From positions 124,001 through 188,000 of the forward strand of contig NZ_JANKHG010000018.1 in assembly GCF_024623725.1 (NCBI RefSeq): DNA of 64,000 nucleotides, in the 5' to 3' direction. The first letter of the stretch is position 1. The number at the start of each line of letters is the position of its first letter. Of the stretch, positions 1-7,429 are shown one piece after another. Source of the DNA: Limnobacter parvus. Its GTDB lineage: Bacteria > Pseudomonadota > Gammaproteobacteria > Burkholderiales > Burkholderiaceae_B. The notes below the pieces were generated by a model that searched no databases, was not told where the DNA came from, and saw only the letters and a program-made list of their open reading frames with translations. Position numbers and translations under genes: made by a program.

Positions 1-1
1 G

Positions 2-76
2 CAAAATTACAGCGCTGCTATTGTTTGGTGTGAACGCTTTGGCGAATTCATCAGCGCGGGGCAGTTTCGCAACTAG
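2..76 (+). CDS. C-terminal end of an unidentified protein (partial)
   Basis: An open plus-strand frame enters from the left edge and ends in TAG at 74-76, one base before the stop codon of lipA on the other strand. The 24 visible residues end in GEFISAGQFRN. Abutting convergent stops are common between real genes in this window, which is the main reason to list it. The fragment is too short to assign a family, and a chance open frame of this length is possible. Confidence 0.35.
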   Translation, partial: QNYSAAIVWCERFGEFISAGQFRN

Positions 77-1060
77 TTACACCAAGCCATGCGCCTGTTC
101 ATCGGCATGGTATGAACTGCGCACCATTGCTCCTACTGCTGCGTGGGTGAAGCCCATTTCATAGGCTTTTTCCTCGAACATTTTGAATACGTCGGGGTGC
201 ACATAACGGCGCACTGGCAGGTGATGACCTGATGGAGCCAAGTACTGGCCAATTGTGATCATGTCGACCTGGTGCTCGCGCATGTCGCGCATCACCTGCA
301 AGATTTCTTCATCAGTTTCACCCAAGCCCACCATGATGCCGCTCTTGGTCGGCGTGTTGGGGTGGGTTTTCTTGAATTCCTGCAGCAGCTTCAATGAATG
401 TTTGTAGTCGGAACCCGGGCGGGCTTCTTTGTACAGGCGCTCGGTGGTTTCCAGGTTGTGGTTCATCACATCGGGCGGGGCAGCATTCAAAATGCCCAGT
501 GCCCGATCCAGGCGCCCACGGAAATCGGGCACCAGAATTTCAATTTTTGTGTTGGGCGACAACTCGCGGGTTTTTTCGATGCAGGCCACAAAATGACCTG
601 CGCCACCGTCGCGTAAGTCGTCGCGGTCTACGGATGTAATCACCACATAATTCAAGCGCAAAGCGGCAATGGTCTTGGCCAAGTTCAGAGGCTCATTTTC
701 ATCCAGTGGGTCGGGGCGGCCGTGGCCCACATCGCAGAAGGGGCAACGGCGGGTGCATTTGTCGCCCATGATCATGAAGGTGGCCGTGCCTTTGCCAAAG
801 CATTCACCGATGTTGGGGCAAGAGGCTTCTTCACACACGGTGTGCAGCTTGTGCTCGCGCAGAATTTCCTTGATTTCATAGAAGCGGGTAGACGGTGAAC
901 CAGCTTTGACCCGGATCCAGCTGGGTTTTTTCAGCTGTTCCATAGGCACAATCTTGATGGGTATGCGGGCAGTTTTGGCGGCCGCTTTTTGCTTGACGGT
1001 CGGATCGCTCACCGCGCTGAGTTCTTTGGCGACGGCTGAATTTTCGTTGATCTCGGACAC
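77..1060 (-). CDS. lipA: Lipoyl synthase LipA
   Basis: Radical SAM enzyme that inserts two sulfurs into octanoyl groups carried by the lipoyl domains of 2-oxoacid dehydrogenases and GcvH; cytoplasmic. Both [4Fe-4S] motifs are present: the auxiliary cluster cysteines in [12 protein letters not shown] (about residues 76, 81, 87) and the radical SAM motif CTRRCPFC (about 102-109). The C-terminal RSSYHA motif holds the conserved serine that ligates the auxiliary cluster. The start is a GTG preceded by GGGAG seven bases upstream. At 327 residues it has the family length, with a basic N-terminal extension typical of beta-proteobacteria. It lies 39 bp downstream of lipB on the same strand, so the two steps of lipoate assembly are probably co-transcribed. 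Confidence 0.97.
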   Translation of the reverse strand: MSEINENSAVAKELSAVSDPTVKQKAAAKTARIPIKIVPMEQLKKPSWIRVKAGSPSTRFYEIKEILREHKLHTVCEEASCPNIGECFGKGTATFMIMGDKCTRRCPFCDVGHGRPDPLDENEPLNLAKTIAALRLNYVVITSVDRDDLRDGGAGHFVACIEKTRELSPNTKIEILVPDFRGRLDRALGILNAAPPDVMNHNLETTERLYKEARPGSDYKHSLKLLQEFKKTHPNTPTKSGIMVGLGETDEEILQVMRDMREHQVDMITIGQYLAPSGHHLPVRRYVHPDVFKMFEEKAYEMGFTHAAVGAMVRSSYHADEQAHGLV

Positions 1061-1099
1061 GTTTTTGCTCCCTGGCCTTTGGGTGAAATGGCCGTTTGT

Positions 1100-1807
1100 T
1101 TACTTTGCCACTGCGGATCTCGCAGCTTCAAGGTGTTGAATCAGATATTTCATCAGATGCACTTGCATCTCAGAGGGTGAAATTTTAACACCAATCGTGG
1201 CCAAGTCCACAGTTTCCAAACCCACGTAGCCACAAGGGTTTATGTGCTGGAAGGGTGCTAAATCCATGTTCACATTCACCGACAAGCCGTGATAGGCACA
1301 GCCCTTGCGGATCTTGATGCCCAAGGCGGCAATTTTGGCCAGGCTGCCGTGGTGCATGGTGTACACGCCGGGTGCACTGGGCTTGCGTTGGGCATCTGCC
1401 ACACCCACGGCCACCAAAGCGTCAATGATGCTTTGCTCAAGCAATTGAACGTATTCGCGCACCTTCAAACCGAACCTGCGCAGGTCCAAAAGCGGATAAA
1501 TCACGATTTGACCGGGGCCGTGATAGGTTATTTGCCCCCCACGGTCGGTGTTCACCAAGGGTATGTTGCTGCGCTGCAACATGTGTGCGGGGTCGCCAGC
1601 CAAACCCAAAGTGAACACAGGAGGGTGTTCACAAATCCAGATCTGGTCGCTAATTTGCCCGCCAGGCTGCTCTGAGCGGGCTTCTGTGAAATTGCGCATG
1701 GCTTCCCAAGTCGGTAAATACTCGACCTGGCCCAGTTCGCAGAATTGAATAGGTACTCCAACTTGCAGGGTATTGGGTTGCGGCTTGCTTTCTTGTTGAT
1801 GGATCAT
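1100..1807 (-). CDS. lipB: Octanoyl-ACP:protein octanoyltransferase LipB
   Basis: Transfers octanoate from acyl carrier protein to the lipoyl-domain lysine, the step before LipA. Family motifs are clear: [17 protein letters not shown] around residues 89-105, the catalytic lysine in [10 protein letters not shown] (about 158) and the acyl-forming cysteine in INPCGY (about 192). Length (235 residues) is normal, with a slightly long N-terminus, so a later internal start cannot be excluded. It is the first gene of the lipB-lipA unit. The divergent GNAT gene begins 46 bp away, so the promoter regions of both must share that short spacer. Confidence 0.96.
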   Translation of the reverse strand: MIHQQESKPQPNTLQVGVPIQFCELGQVEYLPTWEAMRNFTEARSEQPGGQISDQIWICEHPPVFTLGLAGDPAHMLQRSNIPLVNTDRGGQITYHGPGQIVIYPLLDLRRFGLKVREYVQLLEQSIIDALVAVGVADAQRKPSAPGVYTMHHGSLAKIAALGIKIRKGCAYHGLSVNVNMDLAPFQHINPCGYVGLETVDLATIGVKISPSEMQVHLMKYLIQHLEAARSAVAK

Positions 1808-1852
1808 GTAAGCATATTTCCGATTTTCACAATTTTTGCAGTCGAGTTCATT

Positions 1853-2512
1853 ATGTCTTCAGAGCCCATTGAGTGGTTTGATATCCCCAGCGTCCTGGGG
1901 CGCCGGGCTGCGTCCATTCTGGGCTTGTCGAAGGTTCCAATTGTGGAACTGGATGAATCGCACCGTCCCTTGATTCTTGCACACTTGCTGGCATTGGATG
2001 AAACCGACCGCCGTTTGCGCTTCAGTTATGCGCTGGGCGATGCGGCCATTGCCAAATACACCGCCAGCATTGATTTCGAACGCGATTCGGTGTTCGGTAT
2101 TTTTGGGCGTGATGATGTGTTGCTGGGTGTGGTGCACCTGGCTGAACTGAACCAATCAGCAGACAGCCCTGCACCCAAAGGCGCTGAATTGGGGCTTTCA
2201 CTGGACGCCAACATGCGTGGGCATGGCCTGGGCACATTGCTGTTTCAACGTGCCCTGCGCCGCGCTCGCAACGACGGCATTGAAATGCTGTTTGTATACA
2301 CGCTGACCGACAACGAGGCCATGCTGCGCATTGCCCACAAGCTGAACATGCGCGTAAGCACGGCCGACGGGCAATGCGAGGCCCACCTGCGGGTGGAGCC
2401 TGCCAGCAAAGGCTCGAAAGTGCGGGAGTTTGTGGATGAACAACTGGCCGACATTGACCACTTGTTCAAAGGCTCGCTAAGCCAATTCAAAAAGTGGGCT
2501 GAAGAGTTTTAA
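1853..2512 (+). CDS. GNAT-family N-acetyltransferase
   Basis: About 219 residues with a single GNAT fold. The acetyl-CoA binding region reads [26 protein letters not shown] (around residues 120-145, R/Q-x-x-G-x-G/A type loop MRGHGLG), followed by a strand with [21 protein letters not shown], the usual C-terminal motif B. The acceptor cannot be predicted. I place the start at the ATG before SSEPIEWF because upstream ATGs at 1745 and 1799 would overlap lipB and add a hydrophobic stretch not expected in this family. It is divergent from lipB and convergent, 12 bp apart, with the PHP lipoprotein gene. Confidence 0.8.
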   Translation: MSSEPIEWFDIPSVLGRRAASILGLSKVPIVELDESHRPLILAHLLALDETDRRLRFSYALGDAAIAKYTASIDFERDSVFGIFGRDDVLLGVVHLAELNQSADSPAPKGAELGLSLDANMRGHGLGTLLFQRALRRARNDGIEMLFVYTLTDNEAMLRIAHKLNMRVSTADGQCEAHLRVEPASKGSKVREFVDEQLADIDHLFKGSLSQFKKWAEEF

Positions 2513-2524
2513 ATCAACGTCACT

Positions 2525-4954
2525 TTAAAAGGCCTTGCATTCCGGCAATGGGTCGCTTCCCTTGAAAATCCAGATGGGTGCACTCACCGCCACAATGCGA
2601 TCACCCCGCTTTACACGGAGGAAATACCAATTCTTTCCATCTGCCGGTGTAACGGTGAATTGCCCTGTCTTGCCAGCAACGGTTTGAAGTGGCAAGTAAC
2701 GCCCCTCTTCATTGCTGCTCGGGCCTGACTGTGAACTGAACAATTCGAACGACATGCCTTCCAGTGCATCCATAGTGTTGGTGCTGCTGACATCAAATTC
2801 AAACTGAACAGTGTCGCTGCGTGTGCCGATGCGTGAACCCATGGGCAGGCGCTGGGCGCTCTGTGTTGAGGGTTGCACTGCATTAAAATTCATACGCAGT
2901 GCATTTTCGTTTTGAGCAACCGTGTAAAACCGGCGAGCCAAAAAGGCTTCCCGAATTTCAGCCTGATTGTTGGCACGGGCAATGGCCACGGTTTTTGGCA
3001 AACTGCTGCCGCCCCAATCGGTGGCATGGTGATCTTCCGATCCCGCTGGCCCCAAGTACCAACCCTTGTCAAGCGCATGGCCATACCAAGAACCGAACTT
3101 GCCGTCGGTGTCGTACTCATCACCCTTGCCGAATACTTCCAGCCCCACCACCCGGTAATCGGCTGGAGCCACATACTTGAAGTCGTTGAATGCATAGGCG
3201 GGGTCGCCTTGCTGGAACACATTTAATGCGTTCAATGCACCTGCCATGCGCGTGGCTTGACCCACACCTTCGCCAATTTGCAGCAATACGCCGTGAATGG
3301 CGTCTTCACGGCCAGGGTGGTTGAACACCATGATGCCGTCGCCACCACCGCCAAATTGCGGCGACAACACAAACCATTGCCAGAACAAGTCCATGGACAC
3401 CACATAGCCGGGGCCAAGTTTGGCATTGATATTGAACTTGCTCATGTACACGTTGGCATGGCCAAACCGATCAGAGGTCCATTCAAAACCACGCATCGCG
3501 GTGAACATTCCTGGTGACTCACCGGTGACGGCATTGGCCTGATTCAGCGTGCTGCGCCACTTGGTGAGGCTGTTGGGCAGGTTGTCCGGATCAGATATAA
3601 GGCACGACAAAGGGTTGTCGGTGCAGTTGTCGGTGTCGGGCAGGGCCAAAGGAATGGCCAGGTTGTCTGAGTGATCCGACGACATCACGAAATCCATGCC
3701 GCGCTCGCGGGTTTGGCGATAAACCTGTTCGGGATCGGTGTCGGCTTGCCCATCGGAATAGGCGGTGTGTTCGTGCATGGCCCCCAGCAAATGGGAATAG
3801 CCTTGCCCGGTCAAGCCACCACCGTAGAACGGCGTGCATTGCCCAGCCGAGAACTGCTGACTAGCGGGTTGCTGCACACCCAGCGGCGGTGCAGACAACA
3901 CACCCGCCAGCGGGCAACCTAAACCCGTGGGGTCTTGCAAACAACTGAACAAGCTTGCCGTGCCGGCAGTGTTGGCCCGCACGGTGGCATTCACGGTTTC
4001 TTGAGCCACACTTGCTGCAAACGTTGAGCGGTCGGACACCTCAATGCTAAAACTTAGCATTTGATCTTGAAATTCAGCGGGAATTGTTACCTGTGCGGTG
4101 GCCTGGTCGGCATTGTTTATTGAAAGCGTTGGGCCACTGGTTTGTGTCCAGCGATAAAACAAAGTGTCGCCGTTTGCATCACTTGCCTGCACCTGAAGAC
4201 TCAGGGTTTCACCGGGGCGCACCGGTTCAGGCAAGGCGCTGGCATTTTGAATCACGGGTGCAGTGTTGGCATCGCGATTGGGTGTGGTCACATTGAATAA
4301 TTTGAAACCAAGGCCTTCCTGATTGTCGATGGCAATGGCACGAATTGTGTAGGTTTGTGAGTCTGGGGAATTGGGCAGCTGCACACTCAAATTGCAGGTG
4401 GCTTCAGCGTATTCAAGGTTCAGCGTTTCATTGCGCCACTGAAAAGATTCAATGCTGCCATCGGCATCTGTTGATTCACAGGCGTTGGCAACAAGGCGGT
4501 TGTCGGCCTGAATGGGTGTGAAGCTGGTGTTAACAACCGGCAAAGCATTGTTGAATGTGTTCTGAATTTCTATTTCAACCCGGTCTTCAAGCACCGTGCC
4601 GTTGGAAAGCTGGGCCTGCACAACGAATTCAACCGCGGTGTCCTGATCAACTTGAGGAAGCACCAGGGTCAGTGCAGATTCGTCTGATCGACCCGCCTCG
4701 CCGAAAAAAACCGTATTCTCATTGGCGGGGAACCAAGAATAAGCGACCACCGATTGATCAGTGGGTGTATTTACTTGCGCGTTAAGCACCACCGTAGATC
4801 GTTCCGCCGCTTGCTGGTCTTCACCCGCATTGATAGTGGCTTGATTTTCTTGCTCATCAATTCGAGTGGGCGCAGGGGCATCGTTGTTACCACCGCATGC
4901 TGCAAGCAGCGCGATGAACAATAAAGGGAAAATTGAGTGGGTGTTGTACAGCAT
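2525..4954 (-). CDS. Secreted PHP-domain lipoprotein with Ig-like repeats
   Basis: An 809-residue protein with a lipoprotein signal (hydrophobic segment ending LLAAC, Cys at about 20), so probably anchored on the outer membrane. Residues about 40-330 are beta-rich, PKD/cadherin-like repeats (for example TYTIRAIAIDNQEGLG and WTQTSGPTLSINNADQ). The C-terminal half is a PHP-type metal-dependent phosphoesterase-like domain: HEHTAYSDGQAD, FVMSSDHSDN, FEWTSDRFGH, VFNHPGRED and GSEDHHATDWGG supply the expected His/Asp metal ligands; it resembles DUF3604 proteins. Substrate unknown. An exported phosphoesterase or nuclease-like role is plausible but inferred. It has about 105 bp of spacer to the cupin gene upstream and appears to be a single transcription unit. 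Confidence 0.75.
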   Translation of the reverse strand: MLYNTHSIFPLLFIALLAACGGNNDAPAPTRIDEQENQATINAGEDQQAAERSTVVLNAQVNTPTDQSVVAYSWFPANENTVFFGEAGRSDESALTLVLPQVDQDTAVEFVVQAQLSNGTVLEDRVEIEIQNTFNNALPVVNTSFTPIQADNRLVANACESTDADGSIESFQWRNETLNLEYAEATCNLSVQLPNSPDSQTYTIRAIAIDNQEGLGFKLFNVTTPNRDANTAPVIQNASALPEPVRPGETLSLQVQASDANGDTLFYRWTQTSGPTLSINNADQATAQVTIPAEFQDQMLSFSIEVSDRSTFAASVAQETVNATVRANTAGTASLFSCLQDPTGLGCPLAGVLSAPPLGVQQPASQQFSAGQCTPFYGGGLTGQGYSHLLGAMHEHTAYSDGQADTDPEQVYRQTRERGMDFVMSSDHSDNLAIPLALPDTDNCTDNPLSCLISDPDNLPNSLTKWRSTLNQANAVTGESPGMFTAMRGFEWTSDRFGHANVYMSKFNINAKLGPGYVVSMDLFWQWFVLSPQFGGGGDGIMVFNHPGREDAIHGVLLQIGEGVGQATRMAGALNALNVFQQGDPAYAFNDFKYVAPADYRVVGLEVFGKGDEYDTDGKFGSWYGHALDKGWYLGPAGSEDHHATDWGGSSLPKTVAIARANNQAEIREAFLARRFYTVAQNENALRMNFNAVQPSTQSAQRLPMGSRIGTRSDTVQFEFDVSSTNTMDALEGMSFELFSSQSGPSSNEEGRYLPLQTVAGKTGQFTVTPADGKNWYFLRVKRGDRIVAVSAPIWIFKGSDPLPECKAF

Positions 4955-5059
4955 GGCGACAATCCAAATGGGTTTGAACTGTTACCAAGTTGTGAGTGCT
5001 TAGGATGAGGTGAAACCTACTAAGAGACAAGTCACCGATTTGAAACAAACGGCGTTCGA

Positions 5060-5716
5060 CTAGTCAACAAGATGACCCGTGCGAACAAGAATGGTACAAC
5101 CAGGCTTGCTGAAAGGCGTGTGTACACTGGCATGCGGACTGCGAATCCAGGTGCCCGCCGGGTAGTCGCCATTCTCATCGGAAAACACACCTTCCAGTAC
5201 AAAAATTTCCTCGCCGCCAATGTGGCGATGCATATTGAAATAGGTTTCTGGAGCCCACTTAACCAGCGCGGTGTGGCGCGTTTCGAAACTGTCCAGCGGC
5301 ATCACTTTCAAACCGGGCACAAGGCCTTGTCGCCATTCAGCCTTGTTGGTGTTGATGACCACCGGAGTTTGATCTTCCGCCCGCATGTGGCGCAACTTGA
5401 CCAGAATGGTGCAACCTTCAGTCGACTTTGGTGAATGCTTGGTACCCACGGGGTTTTTTACAAATGTGCCAGCTGGGTAGGCGCCAAACTCGTCCTCAAA
5501 TGTGCCTTCGAGCACGAAGAATTCTTCCCCACCACCATGCTCGTGTTCGGGAAATGCACAACCCGGGTCGTAACGCACAATGGAGGTTAAACGTGCAACT
5601 TCGTCACCATCACGCTCAAGCGGTTTGCGCCAAACACCTGGGGCCGGGGAGGCAATCCAATCCACTTCCTTGCTGTTGACGACTGCGCGTTGGGAAAGAT
5701 CGGCGTTGAGTTTCAT
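5060..5716 (-). CDS. Double ChrR-like cupin protein
   Basis: A 218-residue cytoplasmic protein made of two tandem cupins of the ChrR (anti-ECF sigma C-terminal) type. Metal-binding motif 1 appears twice: FPEHEHGGGEEFFVLEGTF (about residues 54-72) and FNMHRHIGGEEIFVLEGVF (about 158-176), each followed by the second cupin motif with a conserved His (GTKHSPKS and ASVHTPFS) and a matching GCTILV strand. No N-terminal zinc-binding anti-sigma domain is present and no sigma factor gene is adjacent, so this is probably a stand-alone metal-dependent cupin (such as an acetylacetone-cleaving or detoxifying dioxygenase) rather than an anti-sigma factor. Function is uncertain. Confidence 0.8.
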   Translation of the reverse strand: MKLNADLSQRAVVNSKEVDWIASPAPGVWRKPLERDGDEVARLTSIVRYDPGCAFPEHEHGGGEEFFVLEGTFEDEFGAYPAGTFVKNPVGTKHSPKSTEGCTILVKLRHMRAEDQTPVVINTNKAEWRQGLVPGLKVMPLDSFETRHTALVKWAPETYFNMHRHIGGEEIFVLEGVFSDENGDYPAGTWIRSPHASVHTPFSKPGCTILVRTGHLVD

Positions 5717-6121
5717 GGTGCTGCTTTTGGCGTACTTCGATCGTCTGATTTTAACGCAAAGTGATTGCCGTTAATCACGCTTGTAGGCCCAATTGTCGCA
5801 AGTCCCAAGCGCACGCCTGAAAACCTGTTGATCCCTTTTTGAGTTTCACACTAACTCACCTCGCTTGGCAAAACTACCGGCCAAGCCTCGGTGTCGGCTA
5901 TTGGCCGAACGTGGCGTGTGAATTCAAACGGGCAGGTTTTCTTGAAGGCGATGCGATTGGCACATTGCTGCCGATTGGGCTAAACGCAGCAAGTGATCGG
6001 CAAACTTGGTAGTTAATCTGCCAAATTAATGCCATCAAATCGGATGACACAAACGCCCCCCCATTTGACCGTTAATGATATTCAACTTAATTTGTTTCCT
6101 TTAAATTTTTCAGGGACTGCA
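5717..6121. other. 405-bp intergenic region carrying the left inverted repeat
   Basis: Spacer between the cupin gene and the chosen start of the peptidase gene. The part next to the cupin gene (5717-5860) must hold its promoter but no clear boxes stand out. 5863-5946 is the left copy of the structured inverted repeat. 5947-6121 includes an AT-rich stretch (about 6070-6110) that is a likely promoter and leader for the peptidase gene, ending in an AGGGAC ribosome-binding site. An in-frame ATG at 6029 would extend the peptidase by 31 residues but lacks a ribosome-binding site. Confidence 0.5.
5863..5946 (-). repeat. Left copy of ~85-bp structured inverted repeat
   Basis: Bases 5893-5946 read on the minus strand match 7186-7239 on the plus strand at 48 of 54 positions by my alignment. 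Outside this block each copy has a stem-loop: here GCTTGGC (5863-5869) pairs with GCCAAGC (5880-5886) around a 10-base loop. The stem sequence differs from that of the right copy while pairing is kept, and both loops read TTTT next to the GCC arm in the same orientation. The conserved blocks face inward, toward the peptidase/lipoprotein pair. Confidence 0.8.
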
Positions 6122-6589
6122 ATGAGTGATCGCGTATTGGAAAACAGTGGGGTAGGCATTGTTTACGAGGCAGAGCGTGTTCACAGAATTGTTGATAACA
6201 GAAAATACAAATGGGGTGGAAAAACTCTGGAGGGATTTGATTGCTCCGGATTCGTTGCTCATGTGTTGGGCAATTTGTTTCCAGAAAAGAAAGTAATGTT
6301 TCAAACCAATGTTCAAGGGTTTATTGGCAGCGAGTTATTTGAGACGGTGGATAACCCGCGACCTGGCGACATTGTTATTTTTCCGGCTACTGGGAGTTTT
6401 GTGAATCACATTGGAATCGTTGTCGACCAGGAACGCTGGATTGGTTCACAATCATCTACCGGCGTGGAATACGTCAGATTCAGCAATGGTTTCTGGGGTA
6501 AACGAGAACATTACTTTCGCCGTCTGAAAACCCACTCCACTCAATCAGTCTCCATTTACTTGAAGAACGTGGGCAGTACATATGCATAA
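6122..6589 (+). CDS. NlpC/P60-family peptidase, possible amidase effector
   Basis: A 155-residue NlpC/P60 cysteine peptidase, the family that cuts peptidoglycan peptide stems. The catalytic cysteine is in GFDCSGFVAHVL (about Cys41), the histidine in FVNHIGIVVD (about His96), and a third polar residue probably in GSQSS (about 110); RPGDIVIF precedes the His strand as usual. There is no signal peptide, so a periplasmic target would need a dedicated route. Start chosen at the ATG after AGGGAC. Its last 8 bases overlap the downstream lipoprotein gene. A short, signal-less NlpC/P60 enzyme coupled to an exported partner matches the architecture of type VI amidase effector-immunity (Tae/Tai) pairs, but no type VI gene lies in this window, so that role is inference. 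Flanked by inverted repeats. Confidence 0.8.
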   Translation: MSDRVLENSGVGIVYEAERVHRIVDNRKYKWGGKTLEGFDCSGFVAHVLGNLFPEKKVMFQTNVQGFIGSELFETVDNPRPGDIVIFPATGSFVNHIGIVVDQERWIGSQSSTGVEYVRFSNGFWGKREHYFRRLKTHSTQSVSIYLKNVGSTYA

Positions 6590-7097
6590 ACAACTTCAAC
6601 TTTCATTCGTGTTTATATCAGTACTCCTTGTGGCTTGCGATCCGACTACCAAGCAACCGCCTGCTCAATTACTAGTTACACAGGAAACGCCTACAACTTG
6701 GCAATTCGAAACGTTCAGCTGTGCGTTTGGATGCGATTCATTGCTTGCTGATGCGTTGGATCAGCGCAAGGGGCAGGTACTTGATTTCAACTCCCCCCAA
6801 AACGGATTCGACCTGCTAACTCAGTGCAATGGAAAATTGACCTTACAGGAAACCGCTAAAACGAACACGGAGGTCATCAAGCAACTTAACGAGACCGTGT
6901 CGCCGATCCAAGAATTCACACCTGAAAACACGGGCCTGACCGATTTGGAACTGACAACTGCCGAGGCTAGTTGTCAGGAAGAAGGAAACGCAGAGACATT
7001 CACCACTTTTTGGGTGGTCTCACTTACCAAGGACACAATGAAAGTCTACTTTGAAGGCGCAAGTTTTCTGAACTTCAAAGCAGTGAAGAAGGACTGA
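6582..7097 (+). CDS. Small lipoprotein paired with the NlpC/P60 peptidase
   Basis: A 171-residue protein with a clear lipoprotein signal: KQ, hydrophobic core, then lipobox LLVAC (Cys at about 19). The mature part is soluble, acidic and contains four further cysteines (FSCAFGCD, LTQCNG, ASCQEE) that could form disulfides in the periplasm. No family recognised. Translation is probably coupled to the peptidase because the genes overlap by 8 bp. If the peptidase is an interbacterial effector, this would be the periplasmic immunity protein; alternatively it may help localise or regulate a housekeeping peptidase. Confidence 0.7.
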   Translation: MHKQLQLSFVFISVLLVACDPTTKQPPAQLLVTQETPTTWQFETFSCAFGCDSLLADALDQRKGQVLDFNSPQNGFDLLTQCNGKLTLQETAKTNTEVIKQLNETVSPIQEFTPENTGLTDLELTTAEASCQEEGNAETFTTFWVVSLTKDTMKVYFEGASFLNFKAVKKD

Positions 7098-7185
7098 TGC
7101 GCAGCAAATGAAAAGGTCTGAAGAGTGCCTAATCTGCAAGCGCGGCGCTGACCAGCCAACTCGGCGTGTGTTACTTATTCCGCAC

Positions 7186-7271
7186 TTCAAGAAAACCGCC
7201 CCGTTTGAATTCACACGCCGCGTTCGGCCCACGGCCGACAAAGAATTCGGCCATCTGTTTTGCCGAATTCT
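7186..7271 (+). repeat. Right copy of ~85-bp structured inverted repeat
   Basis: Bases 7186-7239 are the inverted partner of 5893-5946 (six mismatches in 54). They are followed by a perfect 10-bp stem, AGAATTCGGC (7242-7251) with GCCGAATTCT (7262-7271), and a 10-base loop ending TTTT. The equivalent position in the left copy holds a different stem sequence with the same fold. The stem could act as a terminator for the lipoprotein gene, but it lacks a downstream T-run. Confidence 0.8.
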
Positions 7272-7329
7272 TTGAGCAAGGATGAATTCAATAAGGGATT
7301 AAGCGGTTTTCAGTGCGGAACAGGCAAGC

Positions 7330-7429
7330 CACGACGAGTTGGTGAAATCCACGACGAGTTGGTGAAATCCACGACGAGTTGGTGAAATCCACGACGAGTC
7401 GGTGAAATCCGCGACGAGTTGGCAGAAAC
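7330..7429. repeat. Five-copy 20-bp tandem repeat next to icmF stop
   Basis: Unit CACGACGAGTTGGTGAAATC. Copies 1-3 (7330-7389) are identical, copy 4 has one change (T to C), and copy 5 (7410-7429) has diverged and ends exactly where the icmF stop codon begins at 7430. There are no spacers, so it is a minisatellite-type array and not a CRISPR. It sits in the 3-prime untranslated region of icmF. Confidence 0.9.

Larger units (their letters stand above)
7098..7429. other. 332-bp non-coding region with right repeat and tandem repeats
   Basis: Between the convergent lipoprotein and icmF genes. It holds the right inverted repeat (7186-7271) and a five-copy 20-bp tandem repeat (7330-7429) that directly abuts the icmF stop codon. 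I see no supported gene here. The frames that are open on the minus strand run through the 20-bp repeat, whose period is not a multiple of three, so they look like by-products of the repeat. Confidence 0.6.

Noticed and set aside
5863-7271. Integron cassette with attC sites
   Set aside because: The two elements are inverted relative to each other, whereas attC sites of a cassette array are in direct orientation, and no GTTRRRY/RYYYAAC core pair or integrase was found.
7330-7429. Possible CRISPR array
   Set aside because: Repeats are directly adjacent with no spacers and no cas genes are present; this is a 20-bp minisatellite.
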